64,000 bases of DNA from Arthrobacter sp. 31Y. GTDB lineage: Bacteria; Actinomycetota; Actinomycetes; Actinomycetales; Micrococcaceae. The notes beneath the pieces were generated by a model. It did not search any database, was not told where the DNA came from, and saw only the letters and a program-made list of their open reading frames with translations. Location: the NCBI RefSeq assembly GCF_000526335.1, contig NZ_JAFW01000001.1, positions 4,092,001 through 4,156,000 on the forward strand, in the 5' to 3' direction. Below, in pieces: positions 17,526-26,654 of this stretch. Numbering within the stretch: position 1 is the first letter of the stretch; each line of letters starts with the position of its first letter. The translations under genes were made by a program, and so were the position numbers.

Positions 17526-18146
17526 TCAGGTGGTGGCTCCCGGGCCGTCCAGCCCTTCCGTAAGGTAGCGCTGGATGGTGGGGGCCACCATCTTTATGAC
17601 GTCCTCCTGCGCAGCGCCAGCCAGCGGCTCAAGTTTGATGACGTATCGGACCAGCATCAGGCCAATGACCTGGCTGGCCACCAGGTTGCTTCGCAGCTGC
17701 AGTTCCCTCGGCGTGCCCGGCAAGCCTGCAACCACCCTGGACAAGATGACCCGGTTGACCATCTCGCGCAGCAGGGCTGTCTTGGCCTTGGAGCCTAGGG
17801 TTCCCCGGACATAGGCCACCAGTCCGTGCTGAGCCGGGCCTTCCCACAGCCTCAGCACTGCCCGGACAATCGCCTCTGCCCTCTGCTCAGGGTCCAGGGT
17901 TTCGACGCCGGCAAGAACCTCCGCCGGGTTAGCGGGCAACTCCACGCTGGCGGCAAAAAGCTCATCCTTGCCCCCGAAGAAGTGGTGCACCATGGCCGGA
18001 TCCACGGATGCCTCGCGGGCGACTTGCCGCAGGCTCGTCCCTTCGAACCCTTGCTCGGCAAAGAGTTTCCGTGCAGCTGAGAGGATGGCTTCCCTCGAAT
18101 GGTCTCCTGCGCTTCGGCGTCCCCGGCGCGTCTGGGGGAGGCTCAT
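17526..18146 (-). CDS. TetR-family transcriptional regulator
   Basis: A 206-aa regulator with an N-terminal TetR HTH: ILSAARKLFAEQGFEGTSLR, then QVAREASVDPAMVHHFFGGKD; the C-terminal TetR_C-like effector domain follows. ATG 18146 is chosen because it overlaps the permease stop as ATGA and starts just before the HTH; an open frame continues upstream to 18227 inside the permease gene. Third gene of the exporter operon, so it is probably an autoregulator acting at the palindrome at 19688-19711. Confidence 0.9.
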   Translation of the reverse strand: MSLPQTRRGRRSAGDHSREAILSAARKLFAEQGFEGTSLRQVAREASVDPAMVHHFFGGKDELFAASVELPANPAEVLAGVETLDPEQRAEAIVRAVLRLWEGPAQHGLVAYVRGTLGSKAKTALLREMVNRVILSRVVAGLPGTPRELQLRSNLVASQVIGLMLVRYVIKLEPLAGAAQEDVIKMVAPTIQRYLTEGLDGPGATT

Positions 18147-18898
18147 CGGGTTTGTCGTCGGAGGGTCAGCGATGCGAGGACCAGGACACCCAGGACGATC
18201 CCGCCCATGACCAGGGCGTCTTGCCACATCGTTGCGGTGGCCTCAGCGTTCCCTGCGATCTCTTTCAAGGCATCCACGGAGAACGTGAGCGGCAGAACAC
18301 CGGAGATAGCTTCCAGGGCTTCGTTCATATCGTCTCGTGCCACGAACAAGCCGCACAACAGGATCTGCGGGATCACCACCACCGGCATGAATTGCACGGC
18401 TTGGAACTCGGTGCGGGCAAAGGCGGAACAGAGGAGTCCCAGGGCGACGCCCAGGACGGCGTTGATGACGGCGATCATCACTACGAAGCCGGGGCTTCCC
18501 TTGATGTCGAGGTTGAAAATCCAGTAGGCCACAGCCGTCGCCACCAAGGACTGCAGGGCGGCCATGAAGGAGAAGGCCAGGGCATAGCCGAACAGCAGGT
18601 CTGCCTTATGGATGGGGGTAGTCAGGAGGCGTTCCAGGGTCCCGGACGTACGCTCGCGAAGCATGGTGATGGAGGTGACCAGGAACATGACCACGAAGGG
18701 GAAGATCGCCAACATCATCAAGCCAACGCGGTCAAAGGTGCGGGGAAACCCCGGTGGGAGCGTTTCGTTCTCGAAGAGGAAATAGACGGCGGTCAGCAGC
18801 AATGCGGGGACCACAAGGATGAGCGCAACGCTCCGGTGGTCGTGCCGCAGCTGGCCCAGGACCCGGGTTGTGGTGGCAACCGTCATGCGGAAATTCAT
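18143..18898 (-). CDS. ABC-2 type exporter permease
   Basis: A 251-aa membrane protein with six apparent helices, the ABC-2 permease pattern (N-terminal cytoplasmic start MNFRMTVATTTRVLGQLRHD, then helices near residues 28-45, 60-80, 105-130, 145-165, 175-195 and 225-245). RERTSGTLERLLTTPIHKAD is the coupling region of drug/polyketide exporters. Overlaps the ATPase gene by 4 nt and the TetR gene by 4 nt. Probable drug or lipid exporter; substrate unknown. Confidence 0.9.
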   Translation of the reverse strand: MNFRMTVATTTRVLGQLRHDHRSVALILVVPALLLTAVYFLFENETLPPGFPRTFDRVGLMMLAIFPFVVMFLVTSITMLRERTSGTLERLLTTPIHKADLLFGYALAFSFMAALQSLVATAVAYWIFNLDIKGSPGFVVMIAVINAVLGVALGLLCSAFARTEFQAVQFMPVVVIPQILLCGLFVARDDMNEALEAISGVLPLTFSVDALKEIAGNAEATATMWQDALVMGGIVLGVLVLASLTLRRQTR

Positions 18899-19665
18899 GA
18901 CTTCGCCGGGCTTTCTTGCTGGCCACGTTCAGCGCCCTGGATGTTGGAATCTGCGCTCTTGATGATGGTGAGGAACGCCCTCTCCAGGTCATCGCTTCTG
19001 CCGCGTTCGGCAAGTTGTGCAGGTGTCAGCTGGGCAAGCAACATGCCATCGCGCAGGAGCAGCAGCGAGGAACAACGGGATGCTTCCTCCATCACGTGGC
19101 TGGAGACCAGCAGGGTTGTTCCGGCCGCAGCCATGGCGGCGAAGCGCTCCCACAATTCGGCGCGAAGCACGGGATCCAGCCCAACGGTGGGCTCGTCCAG
19201 GACCAACAGTTTCGGGTGGGCCACCAGGGCGCATGCGAGGGAGACCCGGCTGAATTGTCCGCCGGACAGGTCCGCAGCCTTGTGGCGGGCCAGCGAGTCA
19301 AGCCCGACGGCGGCAATTGCCTCCGCGGTATCCGCCGCCGTCGCCCCGTGCATGGCCCCGAAGTAGCGCACGTTCGCTTGGACGCTCAGGTCCGAGTACA
19401 CGCTGGCACCCTGGGTGACGTATCCGACGTCGTGCCTGAGCTGTGCGCTGCCGGCCGGGCGGCCAAGGACTTTGAGGTTTCCCTGGCTGATTCGCTGGAC
19501 ACCAACGATTGCCCGCATGAGAGTTGTCTTGCCGCTGCCGGAGGGGCCCAGGAGTCCGGTGATCCGACCGGCATCAACCGTAAAGTCCAAACCTTTGAGG
19601 ATCTTGCTGCGGGAGCGGGACACATGAAGTCCCGTCGCTTCGATTGCTGCTGGAAGGGGCGTCAT
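18895..19665 (-). CDS. ABC exporter ATP-binding protein
   Basis: A 256-aa ATPase. Walker A is GPSGSGKTTL, the signature is LSGGQFSRVSLA, Walker B is LLVLDEPTVGLDP and the switch histidine is in SSHVMEEASR. The last 30 residues are a polar tail. ATG 19665 has a GGAGG-type ribosome site 7 nt upstream. First gene of the three-gene exporter operon, directly downstream of the 24-bp palindrome. Confidence 0.93.
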   Translation of the reverse strand: MTPLPAAIEATGLHVSRSRSKILKGLDFTVDAGRITGLLGPSGSGKTTLMRAIVGVQRISQGNLKVLGRPAGSAQLRHDVGYVTQGASVYSDLSVQANVRYFGAMHGATAADTAEAIAAVGLDSLARHKAADLSGGQFSRVSLACALVAHPKLLVLDEPTVGLDPVLRAELWERFAAMAAAGTTLLVSSHVMEEASRCSSLLLLRDGMLLAQLTPAQLAERGRSDDLERAFLTIIKSADSNIQGAERGQQESPAKS

Positions 19666-19687
19666 ACGGGCCTCCGGTGCGGCTCCA

Positions 19688-19711
19688 TTAATTCATCAGA
19701 TGATGAATTAA
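19688..19711. promoter_or_regulatory. Perfect 24-bp palindromic operator, probably for TetR
   Basis: Arms TTAATTCATCA and TGATGAATTAA are exact complements around a GA spacer. It is the only AT-rich block in the area and lies 22 bp upstream of the exporter ATPase start, overlapping where the promoter must be. Length and symmetry suit a TetR dimer or pair of dimers. Confidence 0.75.
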
Positions 19712-20176
19712 AAGTAAGTCCGCCGTGCACCACGGTCAAGGGGTCGCAACCCCGGCGCAGCTGGCAATCCTTGAAAATGTGTCTGCGATCACATAGGTTC
19801 TTTCCAAGCCGTGTCGTTGGGGTGCGGGTGGTACAGGGGGAATCATGATCAAGACCTTGACGGGCGCCATCGGCGGCCGGTCCATCCGTGAGCTCGGCAG
19901 TTTCCATTGCTTCCCAGCCGCAGGCGATCCCGTTCCGCTGGAGGGTGCGGCGATCTAGTCTCCGGACAGAGTCTGCGGCCGGCCGGCCGCTGAGCCACGC
20001 CATCGCAGGATGACCAGCCGGTTGCGGCCAGGGGCTTCCATACGCGACGGCGTGGCTCTTCTATGTGCACGTTGTTGGGGACGCCAACCCGGCCCGTTCG
20101 AGTGGCCGCGCAGTCTGCCGGTAGATTAGTAGACAGTTGTTTTTGCCACATCTGCCATAGAAACGGATACGTACCC
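19712..20176. other. 465-bp non-coding interval upstream of proS
   Basis: Lies between the TetR operator and proS. It holds one short ORF candidate at 19845-19958 and a possible proS -10 (TAGATT at about 20124). Longer open frames on both strands have no domain resemblance. No repeat, riboswitch or RNA gene was recognised. Confidence 0.5.
19845..19958 (+). CDS. Possible 37-aa small ORF
   Basis: ATG preceded by CAGGGGGAATC, running 37 codons to TAG. The peptide starts MIKTLTGAIGGRSIREL and has no transmembrane segment. The strong purine-rich site upstream is the only positive evidence; the frame could be chance in GC-rich DNA. Confidence 0.25.
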   Translation: MIKTLTGAIGGRSIRELGSFHCFPAAGDPVPLEGAAI

Positions 20177-21988
20177 GTGGTCCTTCGCCTTTCCCAGCTG
20201 TTCCTGCGCACCCTGCGTGAAGATCCCGTCGACGCCGAGGTCGCCAGCCACAAGCTCCTTGTCCGCGCCGGCTACATCCGCCGCGCCGCACCCGGTATCT
20301 ACACGTGGCTGCCATTGGGGCTGAGCGTCCTGCGCAAGGTGGAGGAGATCATCCGCCAGGAGATGTCCGCCATTGGAGCCCAGGAAGTCCACTTCCCGGC
20401 GCTGCTTCCCCGCGAACCCTATGAGGCCACCAACCGCTGGACCGAATATGGCGAGGGCCTGTTCCGCCTCCAAGACCGTAAGGGCGCGGACTACCTCCTT
20501 GCCCCCACGCATGAGGAAATGTTCACGCTCCTCGTCAAGGACTTGTACTCCTCGTACAAGGACCTGCCGCTGAGCCTCTACCAGATCCAGAACAAGTACC
20601 GCGATGAAGCACGTCCGCGGGCGGGGCTCCTGCGCGGCCGCGAGTTCATCATGAAGGACTCCTACTCCTTCGACATCGATGACGCGGGCCTGGACGCCAG
20701 CTACGCTGCACACCGCGGTGCCTACCTGAAGATCTTCGAGCGCCTCGGCCTGGAAGTCATTCCTGTAGCGGCCACGGCCGGTGCCATGGGTGGCTCCAAG
20801 AGTGAGGAATTCCTGTTCCCCACCGAGATCGGCGAGGACACGTTCGTGCGCTCGGCCGGTGGCTACTATGCCAACGTCGAAGCCGTGACCACTGTTGTCC
20901 CGGAGGAGATCGACTTCAGCAACGCGCCGGCCGCCCGGGTCCTGGACACGCCGAACACTCCCACCATCGATACTCTGGTGGACGCCGCTAACCAGATGGC
21001 TCCGCGCAGCGATTCCGACGGCGGCGCATGGACTGCCGCTGACACGCTCAAGAACGTCGTCCTTGCCGTAACGCTACCCACAGGTGAGCGCCAGATCGTG
21101 GTCATCGGTGTTCCCGGCGACCGCGGAGTGGACCTCAAGCGCGTGGAAGCGAACATCGGCCTTCACCTGCCCATCGCCGGTGAAATCGGCCTTGAGGCTG
21201 CCAACGAAGAAGACCTCAAGAAGCTGCCGTGGCTGGTCAAGGGCTACATCGGACCCGGCTTGTCCCTCGACGAGCCGGTCTTGGGACTTGAAAGTTCGTC
21301 CAAGGTGCTCTTCCTGGTGGATCCCCGCGTCGTCTCCGGCACCAGTTGGGTGACAGGGGCTAACGCTGACGGCAAGCACGTTTTCGGATTGGTCGCGGGC
21401 CGCGACTTCGCTTGGGACGGCGTGATCGAGAGCACCGATGTGCGTGCGGGCGACCCCGCCCCGGACGGTTCAGGACCGCTGGAAACTGCGCGAGGCATTG
21501 AAATGGGCCACATCTTCCAGCTCGGCCGCAAGTACGCTGAAGCCCTGGACCTGAAGGTCCTGGACCAGAATGGCAAGCAGCAGGTTGTCACCATGGGCTC
21601 CTACGGCGTTGGCGTGACGCGTGCCGTCGCAGCTTTGGCTGAAGCAAACCATGATGACCGTGGCCTCGTGTGGCCGCGCTCCGTGGCTCCGGCAGATGTC
21701 CACGTCGTGGCAGTTGGTCGTGGCGATGAGATCTTTGAGGCCGCTGAAAGGCTCTCCGCTGAGCTTGAAGCCGCCGGCCTGGACGTCATTTTCGATGACC
21801 GCCCCAAGGTCTCTCCCGGCGTGAAGTTCGGCGATGCGGAACTCGTGGGCGTACCTACCATCCTGGCTGTTGGCCGCGGACTGGTGGACGGTGTGGTTGA
21901 GATCAAGGACCGCCGCAGCGGCGAAGCCGAGAACATTGCGGTGGATAAAGCCGTGGATTACGTGGTCAACGCCGTACGATCCCGGTGA
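20177..21988 (+). CDS. proS: Prolyl-tRNA synthetase, bacterial type
   Basis: A 603-aa class II synthetase charging tRNA-Pro. Motif 1 and 2 regions are visible ([14 protein letters not shown], then [20 protein letters not shown]), an editing INS domain occupies roughly residues 225-410, and motif 3 with [16 protein letters not shown] precedes the anticodon-binding domain. GTG 20177 gives the normal beginning [16 protein letters not shown]; the open frame back to 20063 lacks similarity. Overlaps the TSUP gene by 4 nt (GTGA). Confidence 0.96.
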   Translation: MVLRLSQLFLRTLREDPVDAEVASHKLLVRAGYIRRAAPGIYTWLPLGLSVLRKVEEIIRQEMSAIGAQEVHFPALLPREPYEATNRWTEYGEGLFRLQDRKGADYLLAPTHEEMFTLLVKDLYSSYKDLPLSLYQIQNKYRDEARPRAGLLRGREFIMKDSYSFDIDDAGLDASYAAHRGAYLKIFERLGLEVIPVAATAGAMGGSKSEEFLFPTEIGEDTFVRSAGGYYANVEAVTTVVPEEIDFSNAPAARVLDTPNTPTIDTLVDAANQMAPRSDSDGGAWTAADTLKNVVLAVTLPTGERQIVVIGVPGDRGVDLKRVEANIGLHLPIAGEIGLEAANEEDLKKLPWLVKGYIGPGLSLDEPVLGLESSSKVLFLVDPRVVSGTSWVTGANADGKHVFGLVAGRDFAWDGVIESTDVRAGDPAPDGSGPLETARGIEMGHIFQLGRKYAEALDLKVLDQNGKQQVVTMGSYGVGVTRAVAALAEANHDDRGLVWPRSVAPADVHVVAVGRGDEIFEAAERLSAELEAAGLDVIFDDRPKVSPGVKFGDAELVGVPTILAVGRGLVDGVVEIKDRRSGEAENIAVDKAVDYVVNAVRSR

Positions 21989-22782
21989 TTTCCGGCTTCG
22001 AATCGATCCAGCTCACCACACTCATCCTGATTGTGGTGGCTGGATTCGCAGCCGGCTGGGTTGATGCCGTAGTAGGGGGCGGGGGACTGATTCAGCTCCC
22101 CGCCCTGCTGCTGGTTCCGGGCATCACCCCGGTTCAAGCCTTGGCCACGAACAAGATGGGGTCCATCTTCGGAACCACCACCAGCGCCGTTACCTACTAT
22201 CGGCGCGTTGGGCCGGATTTAAAGACCGCAATTCCCATGGCGGTCATCGCCTTGGCCGGCAGCTTCGGCGGAGCCATTCTTGCCGCGTCGCTTCCTGCCA
22301 GTGTTTTCAAGCCCATCATTGTGGTGGCGTTGATCGCCGTCGCCGTGTTCACTGCCCTGCGTCCCAGTGCCGGCGAACTGACCGCGCTCCGTCACGACGG
22401 ACACAAACACTATGTGGTGGCATGCCTCATCGGCGCCGTCATTGGCTTTTACGACGGTTTAATCGGGCCCGGTACCGGCTCGTTCCTGGTGATCGCACTC
22501 GTTTCTGCCATGGGCTATGCCTTCCTTGAGGCCAGCGCCAAGGCGAAGATCGTCAACATGGCCACCAACGCCGGAGCCTTGATCTTTTTCCTCCCGCACG
22601 GGTCACTGCTGTGGGGCGTAGGACTGGTCCTCGGACTGGCGAATATGGCAGGCGGCTATCTTGGGGCGCGCACCGCTGTGGCCAAGGGGAGCGGCTTTGT
22701 GCGGATCGTATTCCTGGTGGTGGTTGCCGCCTTGATCATCAAGCTCGGCGTGGACGTCTGGAACGAGAACTTCGCAGCGTAA
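21985..22782 (+). CDS. TSUP (TauE/SafE) family membrane permease
   Basis: A 265-aa membrane protein with about eight hydrophobic helices. It has the family start [20 protein letters not shown] and the second-half repeat [20 protein letters not shown], reflecting the internal duplication of TSUP proteins. Members export or import sulfite, sulfonates or other organic anions. Begins with GTG overlapping the proS stop. Substrate unknown. Confidence 0.9.
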   Translation: MISGFESIQLTTLILIVVAGFAAGWVDAVVGGGGLIQLPALLLVPGITPVQALATNKMGSIFGTTTSAVTYYRRVGPDLKTAIPMAVIALAGSFGGAILAASLPASVFKPIIVVALIAVAVFTALRPSAGELTALRHDGHKHYVVACLIGAVIGFYDGLIGPGTGSFLVIALVSAMGYAFLEASAKAKIVNMATNAGALIFFLPHGSLLWGVGLVLGLANMAGGYLGARTAVAKGSGFVRIVFLVVVAALIIKLGVDVWNENFAA

Positions 22783-22815
22783 AACTGCTGCGTACGGTGC
22801 CAGACTAAGACGGTG

Positions 22816-23592
22816 TTAGATGAAGCTGCCGTTGGCGTTGGCGAGCGTCCTCAAACCGCGGACGACGGCGTGCGGCACCAGTGCGCTCGACGCCGGGTTG
22901 TTGGGGGAAGCCTCGTTCGTCACCCGGACGTCGAAGGTGCCCAGGGAAGTCTCTGCCATGACATGGTGGGACGTCTGCCTGGCTGCAGGGTCTGCGATCA
23001 ACACGGCTTCCACCACACCCCAATTGCCAGCGGCGAGGGCCAATGCGGACACCACATTGGTTGATTTGGGGAAAGCCTTGATCAAATCGGCCGGTCCACC
23101 CCGTAATAGCTCCACGGGGTGGGTAGCGGTGAGAATCCTGTCCTTTGTTTCACCATCCATCCATGGCTGAATCAATGCGGCAGGAAGCTTTCGCGATTCC
23201 ACGGTGACGCGGTGAATGGTGCCACCTGCGCGGGCAGCGGTGATCGCATCCAGTCCACCCAACGCCCCGGTTGTCAGGAGCGTCCGGCCGGGACCGTCGT
23301 CGAGCAGCGTTTTCCGTAGGGAAGCATCACACAGCGCCCCGATCGAGGTGACCAGCAGATCCTTTCCGGCCGAAACAATCCGGGGACCGAACTCGGCAAC
23401 TGATGCAACGCCGGCGCACTCCACCACCACGTCAGCGATGTCCAGGGCCTCTTCGAAGCTGAAACCCGTCCCTGCATCACCGTGCGGAACCACGCCGGCG
23501 AGTTCTACTCCCGGGGCGGTCCCGGCGTCGAGCAGTTCCGCCACCCGCGATCCAATGGCGCCGGAACCAATCAGTGCGACTTTCAGGATCAT
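22816..23592 (-). CDS. Aspartate dehydrogenase-like protein (NadX/DUF108)
   Basis: A 258-aa protein with Rossmann motif GSGAIGSRVAELLDAG and the aspartate dehydrogenase domain (TGALGGLDAI, ESRKLPAAL, FPKSTNVVSALALA). Such enzymes convert aspartate to iminoaspartate with NAD(P), feeding NAD synthesis, or act on related amino acids. ATG 23592 begins the Rossmann strand; the open frame back to 23973 belongs to the kinase gene. Lies 4 nt after the kinase stop, so the two form an operon. No nadA or nadC is adjacent, so the NAD role is unproven. Confidence 0.82.
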   Translation of the reverse strand: MILKVALIGSGAIGSRVAELLDAGTAPGVELAGVVPHGDAGTGFSFEEALDIADVVVECAGVASVAEFGPRIVSAGKDLLVTSIGALCDASLRKTLLDDGPGRTLLTTGALGGLDAITAARAGGTIHRVTVESRKLPAALIQPWMDGETKDRILTATHPVELLRGGPADLIKAFPKSTNVVSALALAAGNWGVVEAVLIADPAARQTSHHVMAETSLGTFDVRVTNEASPNNPASSALVPHAVVRGLRTLANANGSFI

Positions 23593-23596
23593 GGTC

Positions 23597-24619
23597 TCAG
23601 GCCCCTTCGCCGGGGTCGGGGAGATCGTGTGCCGGCGGCAGGGAATCGAGGGTGCTGCCTGCCAGAGTGCTGGCAACCCAGAGGGAACGGGCAAGGTCAC
23701 CGGCGTGCCGGGGTTTCGCGGCGTACCACAAGGCGTTCTGCACCTCCCGGGCAATGCTCCATTGCCGGGCAACCTCAGGATCCAACCCAGCGGCACGGCT
23801 GAAGTCATGGCAGCGCTCCAGAAGCCCGGCCTCCGGATTTGTCCGCGAAAGATCGTGGATGCGGTTCCACAGGGTGGGGGCCACCGCGAATTCAGCCTCG
23901 CCAATCTGTGGTTGCGGATCAATGGCCACATACTCGCCGCGGAGGGACAGTTTTTTGGCATCGGTGGTGGCAAGGATGTTCATGAAGTGAAGATCCGTGT
24001 GCACCAGGACATCTGTTCCGGAGCGGCGCCCTACGGCCCCGCGTGTCTGGCACACCTCCAGTGCCGCTTCCAGCAACCACCGGGGAAAAGGGCGATCCAG
24101 GTGGTCCCATTCGGCAGGCAGTTCGTCGCTCCACCGCTCGGCGGTGGCGGCAACATGGTCCAAAGCCCGCCATTCACCCCGCTGGTCCGGCTGGATCGAA
24201 AGCTTGCGCATGATGTCCCCCCACGCGTCCCTGGCTTCGTCCAGAGGGGCGTCCTGGAGCCAGCGGGAGGCATCCAAGCGTTCGAGGAGCATGGAGCAAC
24301 TAGCGTCGTCCGAGGCGAGGAGCCGGACTGCGCCGTGACCGTTCCACAGGGCCAGTGCGTAGCGCTCAACCAGTGCTTCTTCGTGGGGAAATGCGATCTT
24401 CAGGGCAGCGGGTGTATCGCCCTGAACAACGGGCACCACCAAGGCTCCATGGCCATTCCATGGCTCGCGGCCCGGCGCCAGGTCCACTGAGAGTTCCCAA
24501 CGGTCCAATGCCTCCGAGATGAGCCCCGGGAGGCTTGCCAGCCAATCCCTGCCCGCCGAGTCGCGGTTGTAGCGGGCGTGGAGGTCGCCCGGGATGGGAA
24601 TCATCGCGTGAAGGTTCAC
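23597..24619 (-). CDS. Aminoglycoside/hydroxyurea kinase-family phosphotransferase
   Basis: A 340-aa protein kinase-like fold phosphotransferase related to streptomycin 6-kinase and hydroxyurea kinase. The catalytic loop is VHTDLHFMNIL (Asp and Asn of the Brenner motif) and the metal motif is AIDPQP. The N-lobe has PAALKIAFPHEEA with the ATP lysine. GTG 24619 is supported by a TAGGCT box ending 6 nt upstream; ATG 24604 is an alternative. True substrate is unknown and antibiotic resistance should not be assumed. Confidence 0.82.
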   Translation of the reverse strand: MNLHAMIPIPGDLHARYNRDSAGRDWLASLPGLISEALDRWELSVDLAPGREPWNGHGALVVPVVQGDTPAALKIAFPHEEALVERYALALWNGHGAVRLLASDDASCSMLLERLDASRWLQDAPLDEARDAWGDIMRKLSIQPDQRGEWRALDHVAATAERWSDELPAEWDHLDRPFPRWLLEAALEVCQTRGAVGRRSGTDVLVHTDLHFMNILATTDAKKLSLRGEYVAIDPQPQIGEAEFAVAPTLWNRIHDLSRTNPEAGLLERCHDFSRAAGLDPEVARQWSIAREVQNALWYAAKPRHAGDLARSLWVASTLAGSTLDSLPPAHDLPDPGEGA

Positions 24620-24625
24620 GCCATC

Positions 24626-24631
24626 AGCCTA
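24626..24631 (-). promoter_or_regulatory. -10 box TAGCCT-type (TAGGCT), leaderless kinase operon
   Basis: Minus-strand TAGGCT ends 6 nt before GTG 24619, with no ribosome site, pointing to a leaderless mRNA for the kinase-aspartate dehydrogenase pair. Confidence 0.5.
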
Positions 24632-24653
24632 ACTCCGCGTCGCCATGCGCCCC

Positions 24654-25382
24654 CTAGAAAACGCCGCTGGCCCCCAACAGGGTTCCGATCGAGAACGTGG
24701 CGGCCAAGGCCAAGGCCCCGCCGAGCACTACCCTGACCGCTGCGCGGAAGCGGGAAGCACCGCCGATCCAGGCACCCACCGCGCCGGTGATCGCCAGGGC
24801 CAGGAGGACTGCGACGAACGTCAGGGGAACCCGCATCCCGGGTGGAGGGAGCAACATGGCCAGCATGGGGAGAGCCGCTCCCAAGGTGAAGGCTATGGCG
24901 GAAGCGAAGGCTGCGTTCCACGGGCTGACGATGTCGTCTTCATGGATGTTGAGCTCCGCTGAGAGGTGGGCAGCCAAGGCATCGTGTTCGGTCAGTTCCT
25001 GTGCCACTGTCCGGGCTGTCTTGGGGCTGAGCCCCTTGGACTCGTAGATGGCGGCCAACTCCTGAAGTTCATCTTCGGGTTGCTCCGCCAGTTCACGTTT
25101 TTCCTTTTCGATCAGCGCTTTCTGGGTGTCGCTCTGGCTGCTGACGGAAACGTACTCGCCCAGGGCCATGGAAATGGCGCCACCCACCAGGCCGGCGGTG
25201 CCAGCTGAGAGGATAACCCCGGTGTTGGTGGTGGCACCGGCCACGCCCACCAAAATCGCAGCGACGGACACGATGCCGTCATTGGCACCCAGGACGCCGG
25301 CCCGCAACCAGTTCAACCGGTGGGCAAGATCGTCCCGGTGGGGTTCATTCTCATGCGTGGTGGCAGTTTCCGTGGAGGCCAT
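24654..25382 (-). CDS. VIT1/CCC1-family membrane protein
   Basis: A 242-aa member of the VIT family of iron/manganese transporters. HRLNWLRAGVLGANDGIVSV is the first-helix signature, GGAISMALGEYVSVSSQSDT is helix 2, a charged cytoplasmic domain rich in Glu lies at about residues 90-150 (metal-binding in the plant protein), and three more helices follow. Presumed to export or sequester Fe2+ or Mn2+. Monocistronic on the minus strand. Confidence 0.9.
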   Translation of the reverse strand: MASTETATTHENEPHRDDLAHRLNWLRAGVLGANDGIVSVAAILVGVAGATTNTGVILSAGTAGLVGGAISMALGEYVSVSSQSDTQKALIEKEKRELAEQPEDELQELAAIYESKGLSPKTARTVAQELTEHDALAAHLSAELNIHEDDIVSPWNAAFASAIAFTLGAALPMLAMLLPPPGMRVPLTFVAVLLALAITGAVGAWIGGASRFRAAVRVVLGGALALAATFSIGTLLGASGVF

Positions 25383-25433
25383 GCATCAAGCCAAGCACCG
25401 GCGGACGGTCCTGACCAGCATGGATAGGCTCGC

Positions 25434-26549
25434 CTATCCGCCCTTGGTAGCGGTCGTGGCGGCGGGCTTTCCAGTGGGCGTGGGGGTGGGCGTCGGCAGC
25501 GAAGGGAGCTCGCCGGCGTCGAGCGTGAGTCCAGGCAGCGAAGGCAGCGGCGCGCCCCAGGCCGTGCTCCTGCGGGCAGCGGCCAAAAGGCCATCGATGG
25601 CCCACGTACGGGTCTCATCCGTGGACAAGGCCACGAGGTCACCAAATCGAGGCAGGGAGGCAAGTTCAAGGGAACCAAGGAATGTTGCCGGATCCTGGGT
25701 GAGCTGTTCCGGCATGCGGTAGCCCGCCTCGCTCGTAGGTACATCTGCGCAGTTGGCGCTGGTGACTGATTCTGCTTGCCGCAGCAGCGCCTCGTGAACG
25801 TGCAAGTGCTTGGCAGCGGCCGCCGACTTCGTCTCATCCAGCCTCTTCAGGGCAACTTGGTAAACGTAGATCGCTTCCTGCTGCGAGCGAACCACCGCAG
25901 CCAGTGCGGTGTCGGTGGTAGCGGACATCGGTTCCGGGATGGGGCTGGCTGAGGGGCAGGAGGCTGCCAAAGGCGTGGCTGCAGGAGCCTTGGTTTTCAA
26001 CACCGTTGTCTGATCCGGCAGCGGCAGCTGCCACTCCGCAGCCAGCTTTTCGGCCCGAAGCACCTGTGCGGATCCGACGGCGGCAAGCAGGCGGGCGATC
26101 CCGCCGTCGGCCGTTCGGGCATCGGCCAGGCGCTTCCAGCCGCTGCCGGCCAATTCCGTCACGAAAGTGCCGCGGCTGCTCGGAGCGGTTGCGGCCGTGG
26201 CCGGACCGCCGGACGGGGTAGCGGTGGAAGTCGCGCTTGATGTTGCGCCGTGAGGGTCCAACAACGCCTGCGCGTGGGTTGTCAGCAAAGTCACAGCGTT
26301 GCCGAGCGCCTGCCTTCCGGCTGCGGGAGCCGCGGACTCCGCCAGCGTCGTGGCCGATTCCCGCAGCAGCAGCGTGTCCTTCAACGCCGTCAAACGTGCT
26401 GTTTCGGTGAACGAGACGGCCGGGGGAGTGCCGGAATCACGCGGAAGAAGGACCATTCCGGTGCCTGCAACAAGCAGTGCCACCACGGTGACCAGTAAAA
26501 CCCGGCCCCAGGGTGGTGTTCGTCGTTTTTCGCTTGTTTCCCCGTTCAC
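25434..26549 (-). CDS. DUF4439 domain protein with N-terminal membrane anchor
   Basis: About 371 aa. A transmembrane segment WGRVLLVTVVALLVAGTGMV lies near the N-terminus, then a Ser/Thr/Ala-rich region with internal cysteines, and a C-terminal ferritin-like DUF4439 domain (AAVVRSQQEAIYVYQVALKR, then SAAAKHLHVHEALLRQAE). Ends in a Pro/Thr tail. Start is uncertain: GTG 26549, GTG 26567 and GTG 26624 are in frame, but a minus-strand TAGCCT at 26611-26616 would start transcription near 26604 and exclude the longest. Function unknown. Confidence 0.75.
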   Translation of the reverse strand: MNGETSEKRRTPPWGRVLLVTVVALLVAGTGMVLLPRDSGTPPAVSFTETARLTALKDTLLLRESATTLAESAAPAAGRQALGNAVTLLTTHAQALLDPHGATSSATSTATPSGGPATAATAPSSRGTFVTELAGSGWKRLADARTADGGIARLLAAVGSAQVLRAEKLAAEWQLPLPDQTTVLKTKAPAATPLAASCPSASPIPEPMSATTDTALAAVVRSQQEAIYVYQVALKRLDETKSAAAAKHLHVHEALLRQAESVTSANCADVPTSEAGYRMPEQLTQDPATFLGSLELASLPRFGDLVALSTDETRTWAIDGLLAAARRSTAWGAPLPSLPGLTLDAGELPSLPTPTPTPTGKPAATTATKGG

Positions 26550-26609
26550 AACAGACCATGGTGTCACGTGGACGGGGAAGTCCGTGCACCATGTTCCCGG
26601 GAAAATCGT

Positions 26610-26616
26610 TAGGCTA
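26610..26616. promoter_or_regulatory. Overlapping divergent -10 boxes (rimP and DUF4439)
   Basis: The stretch TTAGGCTAG reads TAGGCT on the plus strand, giving a start near 26622 for rimP (33-nt leader), and TAGCCT on the minus strand for the DUF4439 gene. The two promoters would exclude each other. Confidence 0.4.
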
Positions 26617-26654
26617 GTAGTCACAACAACATCTATCGGGAGGCGGCGGGCAAC

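Noticed and set aside
18008..19366. 452-aa plus-strand frame over the exporter operon
   Set aside because: Antisense shadow of three overlapping confident genes; starts inside the TetR gene.
19849..20253. 134-aa minus-strand frame in the proS upstream region
   Set aside because: Arg/Trp-rich translation without domain and overlapping the start of proS; considered noise.
23597..24619. Kinase as an antibiotic-resistance gene
   Set aside because: The fold matches streptomycin/hydroxyurea kinases, but this family is broad and the chromosomal context with a dehydrogenase points to metabolism.
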